Below, one piece after another: positions 48,126-57,512 of a DNA stretch of 64,000 nt. The DNA lies in assembly GCF_008801915.1 (NCBI RefSeq), contig NZ_VZOV01000002.1, positions 124,001 to 188,000 on the forward strand. Reading direction: 5' to 3'. Position numbers and translations under genes: made by a program. Within the stretch, counting starts at the first letter, position 1. The number at the start of each line of letters is the position of its first letter. The stretch is from Cupriavidus gilardii. GTDB taxonomy: Bacteria; Pseudomonadota; Gammaproteobacteria; Burkholderiales; Burkholderiaceae. The notes beneath the pieces were generated by a model. It worked only from the letters and a program-made list of their open reading frames with translations, searched no databases and was not told the origin of the DNA.

Positions 48126-50849
48126 TTACGATTGAGCGCCATTGTCACCATTTGCGACATCATCGGCGCCATTGCCGGCACCATTGTCGTCGCCGTTGGT
48201 AGCGGCATCGGTGGCGGCATCGTGATCGCCATTCTCGCCGCCCTCGCTGCTCTCGCCGTTTTCGCCATTATCGGCATCGCTTTCGACAATGCGCTGCAGG
48301 CCCGAGAGCTTGGTGCCCTCGTCGACGTTGATCAGCGTGACGCCCTGGGTCGCGCGGCCCATCTCGCGGATTTCGGCCACGCGGGTGCGGATCAGCACGC
48401 CGCCGGTGGTGATCAGCATGATTTCGTGCTCGGGCGCGACCAGCGCGGCGGCGACCACGCGGCCGTTACGCTCGCTGGTCTGGATCGCGATCATGCCCTT
48501 GGTGCCGCGGCCGTGTCGAGTGTATTCGGTGATCGGCGTGCGCTTGCCATAGCCGTTCTCCGTGGCGGTCAGCACGCTGCCGACCGAGCCGGCATCCTCG
48601 GCGTTCTCGGCCGGCGCGACCAGCATCGCGATCACGGTCTGGCCCTCGTCGAGGTTCATGCCGCGCACGCCGCGGGCCTGCCGGCCCATCGGACGCACGT
48701 CGTTCTCGTCGAAGCGCACCGCCTTGCCGGCGTCCGAGAACAGCATCACGTCGTGCTGGCCATCGGTAATCGCCGCGCCGATCAGATAGTCGCCCTCGTC
48801 GAGGTCGACCGCGATGATGCCGGCCTTGCGCGGGTTCGAGAACTCGGTCAGCGCGGTCTTCTTGACGGTGCCGCGAGCGGTCGCCATGAAGATGAAGTGC
48901 TCGGCGTCGAACTGGCGCACCGGCAGGATCACCGTGATCTTCTCGCCTTCCTGCAGCGGGAACATATTGACGATCGGCCGGCCGCGCGAGGTCCGCGAGC
49001 CCTGCGGCACCTCATAGACCTTCAGCCAGTACAGCCGGCCGCGGTTCGAGAAGCACAGGATGTAGTCGTGGGTATTGGCGACGAACAGCGTATCGATCCA
49101 GTCGTCTTCCTTGGTCGCCATCGCCTGCTTGCCGCGGCCGCCGCGCTTCTGCGCGCGGTACTCCGAGATCGGCTGGCTCTTCATATAGCCGCTGTGCGAC
49201 AGCGTGACCACCATGTCCTGCGGCGTGATCAGGTCCTCGGTGTCGAGTTCGGTCGCGTTCAACTCGATCTGCGAACGGCGGTCGTCGCCGAATTCGGCGC
49301 GGATCGCGCTCAGTTCGTCGGTGATGATCGTGGTAATGCGCTCCGGGCGGGCCAGGATGTCGAGCAGGTCGGTGATCGCGGCCATCACGTCGCGATATTC
49401 CTGCACGATCTTGTCCTGCTCCAGGCCGGTCAGGCGCTGCAGGCGCATCTGCAGGATTTCCTGGGCCTGCGAATCGGACAGGCGGTACAGGCCGTCGTCC
49501 TGCATGCCGAACACCGGCGGCAGGCCGTCCGGCCGGTAGGCCGCCCGGCCGCCCGGGGTATCGGTCTCGGCGCGCGCCAGCATCTCGCGCACCAGCTGCG
49601 AATCCCAGGACTTGGCCATCAGTTCCTGCTTGGCGATCGGCGGGGTCGGCGCGGCCTTGATGATCGCGATGAACTCGTCGATGTTGGCCAGCGCCACCGC
49701 CAGGCCTTCCAGCACGTGGCCGCGCTCGCGGGCCTTGCGCAGCTCGAACACGGTGCGGCGGGTCACCACCTCGCGCCGGTGCGACAGGAAGCACTCCAGC
49801 ATCTGGCGCAGGTTCAGCAGGCGGGGCTGGCCGTCGACCAGCGCCACCATGTTCATGCCGAAGGTGTCCTGCAGCTGGGTGTTCTTATATAGGTTGTTGA
49901 GGACGACCTCGGGCACCTCGTTGCGCTTCAGTTCGATGACCACGCGCATGCCGGACTTGTCGGACTCGTCCCGGATGTCGGAGATGCCTTCGATCTTCTT
50001 CTCGGTGACCAGCTCGGCGATGCGCTCCAGCAGCGTGCGCTTGTTCACCTGGTACGGCAGCTCGTCGATGATGATCGCCTGCCGCTGGCCGCGGTCGATG
50101 TCCTCGAAGTGGGTACGTGCTCGCATCACCACACGGCCACGGCCGGTGCGGTAGCCTTCGCGAACACCCTGGATGCCGTAGATGATGCCGGCGGTCGGAA
50201 AATCGGGCGCCGGAATCAGCTCGATCAGCTCGTCGACCGTCGCCTGCGGGTTACGCAGCAGATGCAGGCAGCCGTCGACCACTTCATTCAGATTGTGCGG
50301 CGGGATATTGGTGGCCATGCCGACCGCAATACCCGACGAGCCGTTGATCAGCAGATTCGGAATACGGGCCGGCAGGATTTGCGGCTCGTTTTCGGAGCCG
50401 TCGTAGTTCGGTACGAAATCGACGGTTTCCTTGTCGATGTCCAGCAGCATTTCATGCGCTATCTTGGACAGGCGGATTTCCGTATAACGCATGGCCGCGG
50501 CATTGTCGCCGTCGACCGAACCGAAATTGCCCTGGCCGTCGACCAGCATATAACGCAGCGAAAAATCCTGCGCCATGCGGACGATGGTGTCGTAGACCGC
50601 GGTGTCGCCGTGCGGGTGATATTTACCAATCACATCGCCGACGATACGCGCCGACTTCTTGTAGGGGCGGTTCCAGTCGTTGTTCAGCTCGTGCATCGCA
50701 TACAGCACTCGCCGGTGGACGGGCTTCAGGCCATCCCGTACATCGGGAAGCGCGCGCCCGACAATCACGCTCATCGCGTAATCCAGGTACGAGCGACGCA
50801 TTTCCTCTTCGAGGGAGACCGGAAGGGTTTCTTTGGCGAATTGATCCAT
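48126..50849 (-). CDS. gyrA: DNA gyrase subunit A
   Basis: 907 residues, slightly longer than E. coli GyrA (875) because of an acidic Asn/Gly/Asp tail. Introduces negative supercoils. The active-site tyrosine is in [12 protein letters not shown]. The quinolone-resistance region reads [13 protein letters not shown]: Thr at the Ser83 position with Asp at the 87 position, the normal wild-type form in several proteobacteria and not by itself a resistance change. The GyrA box is seen as QKRGGRG. Start ATG ([10 protein letters not shown]). The tail from about residue 859 is [10 protein letters not shown]... rich in Asp/Asn/Gly/Glu. Divergent from ompA. Confidence 0.97.
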   Translation of the reverse strand: MDQFAKETLPVSLEEEMRRSYLDYAMSVIVGRALPDVRDGLKPVHRRVLYAMHELNNDWNRPYKKSARIVGDVIGKYHPHGDTAVYDTIVRMAQDFSLRYMLVDGQGNFGSVDGDNAAAMRYTEIRLSKIAHEMLLDIDKETVDFVPNYDGSENEPQILPARIPNLLINGSSGIAVGMATNIPPHNLNEVVDGCLHLLRNPQATVDELIELIPAPDFPTAGIIYGIQGVREGYRTGRGRVVMRARTHFEDIDRGQRQAIIIDELPYQVNKRTLLERIAELVTEKKIEGISDIRDESDKSGMRVVIELKRNEVPEVVLNNLYKNTQLQDTFGMNMVALVDGQPRLLNLRQMLECFLSHRREVVTRRTVFELRKARERGHVLEGLAVALANIDEFIAIIKAAPTPPIAKQELMAKSWDSQLVREMLARAETDTPGGRAAYRPDGLPPVFGMQDDGLYRLSDSQAQEILQMRLQRLTGLEQDKIVQEYRDVMAAITDLLDILARPERITTIITDELSAIRAEFGDDRRSQIELNATELDTEDLITPQDMVVTLSHSGYMKSQPISEYRAQKRGGRGKQAMATKEDDWIDTLFVANTHDYILCFSNRGRLYWLKVYEVPQGSRTSRGRPIVNMFPLQEGEKITVILPVRQFDAEHFIFMATARGTVKKTALTEFSNPRKAGIIAVDLDEGDYLIGAAITDGQHDVMLFSDAGKAVRFDENDVRPMGRQARGVRGMNLDEGQTVIAMLVAPAENAEDAGSVGSVLTATENGYGKRTPITEYTRHGRGTKGMIAIQTSERNGRVVAAALVAPEHEIMLITTGGVLIRTRVAEIREMGRATQGVTLINVDEGTKLSGLQRIVESDADNGENGESSEGGENGDHDAATDAATNGDDNGAGNGADDVANGDNGAQS

Positions 50850-51285
50850 TGCGGCGTGGCTTATGCGGTTGAAACGCCCGCAAGCGGCGGTCGGCACGGA
50901 ATGAATCGGTGCTGCCGGCGCGGCGGGTAACATGGCATTCTAACATGCGGCGCACCGGCTCCCGGCAGCCCGCCAGCCACCCTCGACGCAGCCTCCCCGG
51001 CTCAGGGGCGATGCCCTGGAACCCAAGCCGGACAAGGGTTTGCGGGCATCGCAAGGGCCATGTTGCACAAACACCACAGGCCCCGAAGCCATGGATTGAA
51101 TCGCATATATTTACTTCTTAGGAAACGAGCCTTGTGGCACAATTCCCCAGCGAAGAGCCAGACATTGTTCGAAGTGGAGCATTCGTCACCTCGAGCGAGA
51201 AGGTTATACTCCGAAGAATGTATGACTTGTTTTCGTCCATTTGCTCGCAGTAACCCTGCGGTGATCTCATCCTGAGAGGAGAAAT
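50850..51285. promoter_or_regulatory. Divergent control region gyrA/ompA
   Basis: 436 bp without a supported gene. It must hold both promoters. For ompA a candidate -10 TATACT lies at 51205-51210, 76 bp before the ATG, with a weak TTCGTC 17 bp upstream; AGGAG lies before the ATG. The stretch from about 51085 on is more AT-rich than its surroundings. Confidence 0.45.
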
Positions 51286-51948
51286 ATGAAAAAATTTGCC
51301 AAGCTCGCGCTCGTTGCAGCTACCGCAGTAATGGCCGCATCCGCTCAAGCCCAGACCGCGTCGGTCCCCTACGAAAAGAAGGCGGTCAACGACAACTGGG
51401 GTAACGGTACGAGCGAGTACGTGTGGAAGAATGGCACGAACGAGCTCTGCTGGCGCGATAGCTCCTGGACCCCGGCCACGGCCAATGCTCAGTGCGACGG
51501 CGCGCTGGCTCCGGCTGCTGCCCCGGCTCCGGCTCCGGCTCCGGTCGCTCCCCCGGTGGTCTCGAGCGAGAAGGTCACCTTCGCCGCTGACACGCTGTTC
51601 GACTTCGACAAGGCTGTGCTGAAGCCGGAAGGCCGCGCCAAGCTGGACGACCTGGTGTCGAAGCTGTCGGGCATCACTCTGGAAGTGATCATCGCCGTCG
51701 GCCACACCGACTCGTTCGGTACCGATCGCTACAACGATCGCCTGTCGATCCGCCGCGCCGAAGCCGTCAAGGCCTATCTGGTGAGCAAGGGCGTGGAAGC
51801 CAACCGCGTCTACACCGAAGGCAAGGGCGAGCGTCAGCTGAAGGTCGATCCGAAGTCGTGCAAGGGCAACCGCACCGCTCAGATCGCCTGCCAGCAGCCG
51901 AACCGCCGCGTGGAAGTCGAAGTGGTCGGTACCCGCAGCGCTCGCTGA
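51286..51948 (+). CDS. ompA: OmpA family outer-membrane protein
   Basis: 220 residues: signal peptide ([16 protein letters not shown], cleavage after AQA), a short N-terminal domain of about 70 residues with [17 protein letters not shown] (two cysteines), an Ala/Pro hinge ([11 protein letters not shown]) and a C-terminal OmpA peptidoglycan-binding domain ([50 protein letters not shown]). The N-terminal part is too short for the 8-strand barrel of E. coli OmpA, so this is the short betaproteobacterial form that may anchor to the outer membrane otherwise. Followed by a strong terminator. Confidence 0.92.
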   Translation: MKKFAKLALVAATAVMAASAQAQTASVPYEKKAVNDNWGNGTSEYVWKNGTNELCWRDSSWTPATANAQCDGALAPAAAPAPAPAPVAPPVVSSEKVTFAADTLFDFDKAVLKPEGRAKLDDLVSKLSGITLEVIIAVGHTDSFGTDRYNDRLSIRRAEAVKAYLVSKGVEANRVYTEGKGERQLKVDPKSCKGNRTAQIACQQPNRRVEVEVVGTRSAR

Positions 51949-51967
51949 TCGGTCCCGCTCCACGGCG

Positions 51968-51997
51968 AAAAAGCCCAGCGCAAGCTGGGCTTTTTTT
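51968..51997 (+). terminator. Rho-independent terminator of ompA
   Basis: Stem AGCCCAGC / GCTGGGCT with loop GCAA, five A before and seven T after. Confidence 0.92.
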
Positions 51998-52151
51998 CGT
52001 CCCGCGTTTTCGTTCGACTTCCTGGTACTGCCCTCCTGCCCCACTCTCTTGTCCATCGGACAACCCGCCGCCCGGCTCGCCTCGCGGGACGCATTTTGTT
52101 AGAGTTGCCCCAATTCCTAATGTCCCGCGCTGCCAGGCGCGCGCCAGATTC

Positions 52152-52901
52152 ATGACGCCGACTTCCCCCGTGATTCACCCGACCGTCGACACCCGCCAGA
52201 TTGCGCGCAACGCCGATCTGAAGGAAATCGACAAGTTCAGCGAAATGGCCCACCGCTGGTGGGACCCGAACAGCGAATTCAAGCCGCTGCACGAGATCAA
52301 TCCTCTGCGGCTGGGCTGGATCGACAGCATCGCCGACCTGCGCGGCAAGAACGTGGTGGACATCGGCTGCGGCGGCGGCATCCTGTCCGAGAGCATGGCC
52401 CGCGCCGGCGCCACCGTGCGCGGCATTGACCTGTCGACCAAGGCACTGAAGGTCGCCGACCTGCACAGCCTGGAATCGGGCGTCGCCGTAACCTACGAGG
52501 AAATCGCGGCCGAAGCGCTGGCCGCGCGCATGCCGGCCAGCTTCGACGTGGTCACCTGCATGGAGATGCTGGAGCACGTGCCGGACCCGGCCTCGATCGT
52601 GCGCGCCTGCGCCACGCTGGTCCGGCCCGGCGGACACGTGTTCTTCTCGACAATCAACCGCAATCTGAAGGCGTATCTGCTGGCCGTGCTCGGCGCCGAA
52701 TACGTGCTCAACATGCTGCCGCGCGGCACGCACGACTACGACAAGTTCATCAAACCCGCCGAACTGGCCCGCTTCGCCCGGCAAGCGGGCCTCGACCTGA
52801 TCGAGCTGCGCGGCATGGTCTACCGTCCGCTGTCCCAGGTCTACGAGCTGAGCCGCGATACCGACGTCAACTACATGATGGCCCTGCGCCGGACCGCCTG
52901 A
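52152..52901 (+). CDS. ubiG: Ubiquinone biosynthesis O-methyltransferase
   Basis: 249 residues. Makes both O-methylations of ubiquinone. N-terminus [20 protein letters not shown] and [13 protein letters not shown] are UbiG signatures; SAM site [20 protein letters not shown], then [15 protein letters not shown]. The ATG at 52152 follows a leader with no strong Shine-Dalgarno. gph follows after 2 bp. Confidence 0.96.
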   Translation: MTPTSPVIHPTVDTRQIARNADLKEIDKFSEMAHRWWDPNSEFKPLHEINPLRLGWIDSIADLRGKNVVDIGCGGGILSESMARAGATVRGIDLSTKALKVADLHSLESGVAVTYEEIAAEALAARMPASFDVVTCMEMLEHVPDPASIVRACATLVRPGGHVFFSTINRNLKAYLLAVLGAEYVLNMLPRGTHDYDKFIKPAELARFARQAGLDLIELRGMVYRPLSQVYELSRDTDVNYMMALRRTA

Positions 52902-52903
52902 GC

Positions 52904-53578
52904 ATGCCCACCTTCGACGCTGTTTTCTTCGATCTGGACGGCACGCTCGCCGACACCGCGCCCGACCTGGCCGCCGCCGCCAACCGCCTAGTGGTCGAGC
53001 ATGGCCGCGAACCGGTGGACTACGCGCTGCTCCGCCCGGTCGCCTCGCATGGCGCACGCGGGCTGATCGGTGCCGCCTTCGGCAAGACGCCGGACGACCC
53101 CGATTTCCCGGCGCTGCGCGATGCCTTCCTGAACTACTACGAAGCCGATATCGCGGTGCGCACACGCCTGTTCGACGGCATGGAAGAGGTTCTGGGTGCG
53201 CTCGAATCCGCCGGCATCCGCTGGGGCATCGTCACCAACAAGATTGCCCGTTTCACCACCCCGCTGCTCAATGCGATCGGCCTGGCGCCGCGCGCCGCCG
53301 CGGTGGTCAGCGGCGACACCACGCCCTATCCGAAGCCCCACCCGGCCCCGCTGCTGCACGCCGCGCAGCTCAGCGGCGTCGACCCGCTGCGCTGCGCCTA
53401 TGTCGGCGACGACCTGCGCGATATCCAGGCCGGCAAGGCGGCCGGCATGGCGACCATCACGGCAGCCTACGGCTACTGCGGCGAGGGCGAGCCGCCCGAG
53501 CGCTGGGGCGGCGACCATCTGGTACGCCATCCCAGCGAGTTGATTCCGCTGCTCACCGCGGGCGTTGCCGCTCTCTAG
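52904..53578 (+). CDS. gph: Phosphoglycolate phosphatase
   Basis: 224 residues, HAD superfamily. Removes phosphate from 2-phosphoglycolate. Motif I FFDLDGTLADT, motif II GIVTNK, motif III lysine in PYPKPHPAPL, motif IV VGDDLRDIQAG. Starts 2 bp after the ubiG stop, so co-translated. The ubiG-gph pair is typical. Confidence 0.93.
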   Translation: MPTFDAVFFDLDGTLADTAPDLAAAANRLVVEHGREPVDYALLRPVASHGARGLIGAAFGKTPDDPDFPALRDAFLNYYEADIAVRTRLFDGMEEVLGALESAGIRWGIVTNKIARFTTPLLNAIGLAPRAAAVVSGDTTPYPKPHPAPLLHAAQLSGVDPLRCAYVGDDLRDIQAGKAAGMATITAAYGYCGEGEPPERWGGDHLVRHPSELIPLLTAGVAAL

Positions 53579-53632
53579 GGAACCGACACGCACGCCCGGC
53601 GTCGAAAGCGAGTACAATCCGTTTTCCTTACT

Positions 53633-53991
53633 GGGGCCGACCTGGTTTCGACGTGGGTTGCAAAGCAGTAGAGGGCATACCGAGGACCCGTCACCTCGTA
53701 AATCAATGGGAACGCAATAACTGCTAACGACGAACGTTACGCACTGGCAGCCTAAGGGCCGCCGTCCTCGCACTGGCTCGCTGACGGGCTAGGGTCGCAA
53801 GACCACGCGAGGTCATTGACGTCAGATAAGCCCTGCGGGTGTCACGACCTCAGGGACGAAAACCAAGTGACTCGCCGTCGTAGAGCGTGTTCGTCCGCGA
53901 TGCGGCGGTTAAATCAAATGACAGAACTAAGTATGTAGAACTCTCTGTGGAGGATCTGCGGACGCGGGTTCGATTCCCGCCGGCTCCACCA
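53633..53991 (+). ncRNA. ssrA: Transfer-messenger RNA (tmRNA)
   Basis: Rescues stalled ribosomes. It begins GGGGCCGACCTGGTTTCGAC and ends with a T-arm GGGTTCGATTCCCGCC and GGCTCCACCA, the ends pairing as a tRNA-like acceptor. The tag frame starts GCT at 53723 and reads ANDERYALAA followed by TAA (53753-53755). The tag ends in ALAA as needed for ClpXP. Mobile elements often insert into the 3' end of ssrA; the phage-like region starts right after it. Confidence 0.97.
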
Positions 53992-53997
53992 ATAATG

Positions 53998-54028
53998 AAA
54001 CCCCAACCGTTCTCGGTTGGGGTTTTTT
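53998..54028 (+). terminator. Rho-independent terminator after ssrA
   Basis: Stem CCCCAACCG / CGGTTGGGG with loop TTCT followed by six T. Confidence 0.93.
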
Positions 54029-54431
54029 CTTGCCCGATCGCGCCGGTTCCCGCGTGTTGTTGGGGGCTCCTGCGGAAGCCTGCGGACTTCGCCGGTCAGC
54101 CTCCCAGCCCGTTCCGGGCCACATTCCACTCTCTCTTAGCCATTCCTCGCTCCGACCTCGCTCCCTGAAAGTTGCCCGAAGTCCGCAAGGGCCACAAGTC
54201 AGCGCCATACAGATCAAAGGGTTACGCGCGGACGAATCAAGCGGTTGGATTGCAGCATCGGGTGGCGAAGGACACGCTGCGGGTGCGTTTCGTCGGTAGT
54301 TATCGAGAACTACCGACATGTCGCAACGCGAAAGTACGTGCTTGGATGGTGGCTAAGATAAGGAACCTCTTGTCAGGACAATGTCCGGACGAGTACAATA
54401 AAGGAATCCAATATCAGTCCGGAGGGGCACC
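54029..54431. other. Gap after ssrA: island junction and TA promoter
   Basis: About 400 bp with no convincing gene. A 10-bp perfect inverted repeat GTCGGTAGTT/AACTACCGAC lies at 54292-54317 around a 6-nt loop, and the toxin-antitoxin promoter lies at 54370-54399. The island must begin somewhere from the ssrA 3' end to here; I see no second copy of the ssrA end in the window. Confidence 0.5.
54370..54399 (+). promoter_or_regulatory. Promoter of the toxin-antitoxin operon with operator-like palindromes
   Basis: -35 TTGTCA (54370-54375), 18-bp spacer, -10 TACAAT (54394-54399). The spacer holds overlapping palindromes GGAC-AAT-GTCC and GTCCGGAC, and TCCGGA recurs at 54418-54423 after the promoter. 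This is where a DUF1778 RHH antitoxin would repress its own operon. Confidence 0.65.
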
Positions 54432-54710
54432 ATGAGCACCCTGAATCTTTCCAAGACCGAACGCATTGACGTTCGTGCCAGCACGCCGGTCAAGCAGCTG
54501 CTTCAAGAAGCCGCACGCGCCTGCCACAAGAACGTCAGCGAGTTCCTGCTCGACGCGGGCGTGACGGCGGCCGCGCAGACGCTGGCGGATCGTCGCCAGT
54601 TCGTGCTGGACGACACACAGTGGCAGGCCTTCCAGGAGGCGCTGGACCGCCCGGTGCAAAGCAAGCCGCGTCTGAAGAAGTTGCTGCGTGAACCTGGGGT
54701 GCTGGATTGA
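54432..54710 (+). CDS. DUF1778 antitoxin (RHH, AtaR/TacA type)
   Basis: 92 residues. N-terminal ribbon-helix-helix (KTERIDVRASTPVKQLLQEA, CHKNVSEFLLDAGVTAA), then the toxin-wrapping C-terminal tail ending in KKLLREPGVLD. Such proteins neutralise the GNAT toxin and repress the operon. The ATG has GGAGGGG upstream, and the gene overlaps the toxin gene by 4 bp. First gene of the mobile region after ssrA. Confidence 0.9.
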   Translation: MSTLNLSKTERIDVRASTPVKQLLQEAARACHKNVSEFLLDAGVTAAAQTLADRRQFVLDDTQWQAFQEALDRPVQSKPRLKKLLREPGVLD

Positions 54711-55210
54711 GCAATGACTACTCGCCCGTTCGCAAGCTGGCTGCAACGGATCAGGTCGATGCGTTCGACTGCGGCCAGGCCGCGCTGAACCAGTTCCTGC
54801 AGCGCTACGCGCTCGTCAACCAGAAGGCCAACAGCGCGCAGACCTATGTCTGCTGCCAGGGTGACGTGGTGGTCGGCTTCTACAGCCTAGCCGTTGGTAG
54901 CGTCGATCCGGAAGCCACGCCGTCGAGAGTGATGAAGGGGCTGGCGCGCCACCCGGTGCCGGTCATGATCCTGGCCCGGCTCGCCGTGGACAAGGAGCAT
55001 CAGCGTAAAGGTCTGGGCCAGGCCTTGCTCAAGGATGCACTGCTGCGCACCGCACAGGCCGCCGACATTGCGGGTATCCGCTGCCTGTTGGTCCATGCCA
55101 AGGACGACGCAGCACGGCAGTGGTACGAATCGTGGGAATTCGACCCCAGCCCGACTGATCCGTACCATCTGTTCCTGATGCTCAAGGATCTCAAAGGCAT
55201 GTTGAGCTGA
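54707..55210 (+). CDS. GNAT-family acetyltransferase toxin (TacT/AtaT type)
   Basis: 167 residues from a TTG start that overlaps the antitoxin stop, so translation is coupled. GNAT fold with acetyl-CoA loop LAVDKEHQRKGLGQALL and the C-terminal LLVHAKDDAARQWYESWEF, including the tyrosine that is catalytic in AtaT/TacT. Known members acetylate the amino group of charged tRNAs and block translation. Start DYSPVRKLAATDQVDAFDCG matches family members. Convergent with the next gene. Confidence 0.88.
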   Translation: MSNDYSPVRKLAATDQVDAFDCGQAALNQFLQRYALVNQKANSAQTYVCCQGDVVVGFYSLAVGSVDPEATPSRVMKGLARHPVPVMILARLAVDKEHQRKGLGQALLKDALLRTAQAADIAGIRCLLVHAKDDAARQWYESWEFDPSPTDPYHLFLMLKDLKGMLS

Positions 55211-55228
55211 GGTGGTGTCTCCACCTCA
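55208..55228. other. Hairpin carrying the two convergent stop codons
   Basis: TGAGGTGG / CCACCTCA with loop TGTCT. The toxin stop is the first three bases and the facing gene's stop (reading minus) the last three. No T tract. Confidence 0.55.
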
Positions 55229-55657
55229 GAGTCCGACTCTCTCCCGCTGCTCATCCCACAGCGCTGGCGGATCAACCGCCAGATCAAACAGCGTGACGTG
55301 GTTCGGCAATTCGTCGTCCAGGATGGCCGCCACGATGTCGGGTGCCAGCGTGGTCAGGTTGACCATCCGGCTGACGTAGCTGTTGTCGATCCCCTCCCGC
55401 GTGGCGATTTCCTTCAAGGACTTCGCTTCCCCCGATTCCAGCATCGCCAGCCAGCGGTGACCCCTGGCCAGCGCCAATTGAATGGAGGTCGGTGCCACGT
55501 CCCATGGTCTGACCGGTGCAGTCTCACCGTTCGGGAGAGTGACCAGCTTGCGGCCGCTGCGCCGCTTGATCTGGATCGGCACAGACAGAGTTAGCCGGCC
55601 ATCACTCGCCTCAACGATGTCCGGCTCGCCAGTTTTCTGGATGCGGATGTCGCTCAT
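55226..55657 (-). CDS. ParB-like HTH protein of a recombinase cassette
   Basis: 143 residues. A helix-turn-helix is suggested by SLKEIATREGIDNSYVSRMV, followed by APDIVAAILDDELPNHVTLF as in ParB/KorB-like DNA-binding proteins; the N-terminal part (LSVPIQIKRRSGRKLVTLPN) is basic. Proteins of this kind commonly accompany recombinase plus DUF2924 genes on islands. Its start overlaps the recombinase stop by 4 bp (ATGA). Role unknown; perhaps a partner for recombination direction or regulation (inference). Confidence 0.7.
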   Translation of the reverse strand: MSDIRIQKTGEPDIVEASDGRLTLSVPIQIKRRSGRKLVTLPNGETAPVRPWDVAPTSIQLALARGHRWLAMLESGEAKSLKEIATREGIDNSYVSRMVNLTTLAPDIVAAILDDELPNHVTLFDLAVDPPALWDEQRERVGL

Positions 55658-57009
55658 GCCAACGCCTCCGCTTGTTGCTCGACCGGCTCGGGACGCAGTT
55701 CAAGCACCAGCCGCTCGATGCCGTTGGCGCGCAATCGCACCTCGAGGTCATTGGGCGACACGATCACCTTCTCGACCAGCAATTTCACGATCCGGGTCTG
55801 CTCCGCCGGGAACAGTTGATCCCAAATCGCGTCGAGTCGGGTCATGGCCACGGTGATCTTGGCCTCGTCCAGCGTTGGGTCGAGCTTGATCGCTTGCGGC
55901 AGCATGTCGCCGAGCAGATTCGGGGCACGCAGGATGGCACGCAGTTGGTCGAGCACCGCCGATTCGAGTTCTGCGGCAGGCAGTCGCGGCAGACCCGAGG
56001 CGCCCGCGTGTTCCTTGGCGTCGCGCTGGGGCACGTAGTAACGGTAGCGTCGGCCATTCTTCTTGGTGGTGTGCCACGGCGACAGCGCACGGCCGTCGTT
56101 GCCGAACACGATGCCCTTGAGTAGATAGGGAACCTTGGCCCGCGTCGTGTTGCCCCGCACCCGGCCGTTGGTATCGAGGATCGCGTGGACGCTGTCCCAC
56201 AGTTCGCGGCTGATGATGGGCGGATGCTCGGCCTGGTACCACTGGTCCTTGTGCCGCAACTCGCCAAGGTAGGTTCGGTTGCTCAGGAGCTTGTAGATGT
56301 GACCCTTGTCGATCGGCCTGCCATCGCGGGTCTTACCGTCTTGCGTGGTCCACGCCTTCGACGTCACGCCATCCAGTTTTAGCTCTTTAACCAGTGCGGT
56401 GCTGGACCCGAGTTCGACGAAGCGCTGGAAGATGTGCCGGATCAGCTTGGCCTCACGCTCGTTGGGCACCAACCGCCGGTTCTCGACGTCGTAGCCCAGC
56501 GGCGGCACGCCGCCCATCCACATGCCCTTGCGCTTGCTGGCGGCGATCTTGTCGCGGATGCGCTCGCCAGTGACCTCGCGCTCGAACTGCGCGAAGGAGA
56601 GCAGGATGTTCAGCATCAACCGGCCCATCGAGGTCGTAGTGTTGAACTGCTGGGTGACCGACACGAACGACACGCCGTAGCGCTCGAACACCTCGACCAT
56701 CTTGGAGAAGTCCGCCAGGCTACGCGTCAGGCGGTCGATCTTGTAGATGACGACCACGTCAATCTTGCCAGCTTCGATGTCCGCCATCATGCGCTGGAGC
56801 GCCGGGCGCTCCATGTTGCCGCCAGAAAAGGCGGGATCATCGTAATCGTCGGCGACCGGAATCCAACCCTCCGCGCGCTGGCTGGCGATGTAGGCGTGAC
56901 CGGCATCGCGCTGAGCATCGATGGAGTTGTATTCCTGGTCCAGCCCTTCATCGGTGGATTTGCGCGTGTAGACCGCGCAGCGCATGCGGCGCTTCAAGAC
57001 TTCGCTCAT
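55654..57009 (-). CDS. Large serine recombinase
   Basis: 451 residues. Resolvase catalytic domain: serine nucleophile in AVYTRKSTDEGL (residue about 18), VVVIYKIDRLTRS (Asp/Arg active-site segment) and LLSFAQFEREVTGERIRDK. It is followed by a Recombinase domain (GGVPPLGYDVENRRLVPNER to LLSNRTYLGELRHKDQWY), and then a coiled C-terminal region. The zinc-ribbon part is reduced: the expected cysteines are absent, as in the short PinR-like group. Likely the element's own integrase, although direction of integration is not shown. Confidence 0.9.
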   Translation of the reverse strand: MSEVLKRRMRCAVYTRKSTDEGLDQEYNSIDAQRDAGHAYIASQRAEGWIPVADDYDDPAFSGGNMERPALQRMMADIEAGKIDVVVIYKIDRLTRSLADFSKMVEVFERYGVSFVSVTQQFNTTTSMGRLMLNILLSFAQFEREVTGERIRDKIAASKRKGMWMGGVPPLGYDVENRRLVPNEREAKLIRHIFQRFVELGSSTALVKELKLDGVTSKAWTTQDGKTRDGRPIDKGHIYKLLSNRTYLGELRHKDQWYQAEHPPIISRELWDSVHAILDTNGRVRGNTTRAKVPYLLKGIVFGNDGRALSPWHTTKKNGRRYRYYVPQRDAKEHAGASGLPRLPAAELESAVLDQLRAILRAPNLLGDMLPQAIKLDPTLDEAKITVAMTRLDAIWDQLFPAEQTRIVKLLVEKVIVSPNDLEVRLRANGIERLVLELRPEPVEQQAEALA

Positions 57010-57512
57010 CGACCACCTCTCTTCTTGGTGGCGGGCTTGGCCTTGGCGTTGGACGGTGGCTTGAGGCCAAAGAACAGCGGACCCGACCAGCGCATGCCTG
57101 TGATTTCGCGGGCGATCATCGAGAGGCTCGGGTACATGCGGCCCTGGAAGTCATATTGGCCGTCGGCGGTCGCGATCACGCGGTACTCGACGCCTTTGTA
57201 TTCACGGACCAGCACCGTGCCTGCGGCCGGACGGTAGTCGCGGTCGCGCTTTTTCACCTTGCCAGTTTCGACCAAAGATTGGATGCGACGCTGATTGCGA
57301 TCCAGCAGATTGGCGTTGACCTTGCGGAACTCAAGCTCCTGCAGTCGGTAGGCAATCCGGCGTTCGAGGAACTGGCGGTTGTGGGTGGGTGTGTCGCCAC
57401 CGACCAGCTTCTGCCAGAGTGCCCGGATCTCTGCCATCGGCATCTCGGGCAGCCTGGCGATCTGCGCCGCCACCGACGGCGGCGTGGAAAATAATGGTGT
57501 TTGTGTACTCAT
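57006..57512 (-). CDS. DUF2924 domain protein
   Basis: 168 residues. Family core: VAAQIARLPEMPMAEIRALW, FLERRIAYRLQELEFRKVN, then a small barrel-like portion (GTVLVREYKGVEYRVIATAD, SLSMIAREITGMRWSGPLFF). DUF2924 genes travel with serine recombinases on islands and phages; role unknown, possibly a recombination accessory factor. Overlaps the recombinase start by 4 bp (ATGA). Confidence 0.88.
   Translation of the reverse strand: MSTQTPLFSTPPSVAAQIARLPEMPMAEIRALWQKLVGGDTPTHNRQFLERRIAYRLQELEFRKVNANLLDRNQRRIQSLVETGKVKKRDRDYRPAAGTVLVREYKGVEYRVIATADGQYDFQGRMYPSLSMIAREITGMRWSGPLFFGLKPPSNAKAKPATKKRGGR

Noticed and set aside
48126-50849. Quinolone-resistance mutation in GyrA (Thr at the Ser83 position)
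   Set aside because: Thr at this site is the wild-type residue in several proteobacteria; Asp87 is intact, so no resistance can be claimed.
54172-54435. Possible 87-aa gene after ssrA
   Set aside because: No Shine-Dalgarno or family resemblance; it runs across the inverted repeat and the TA promoter.
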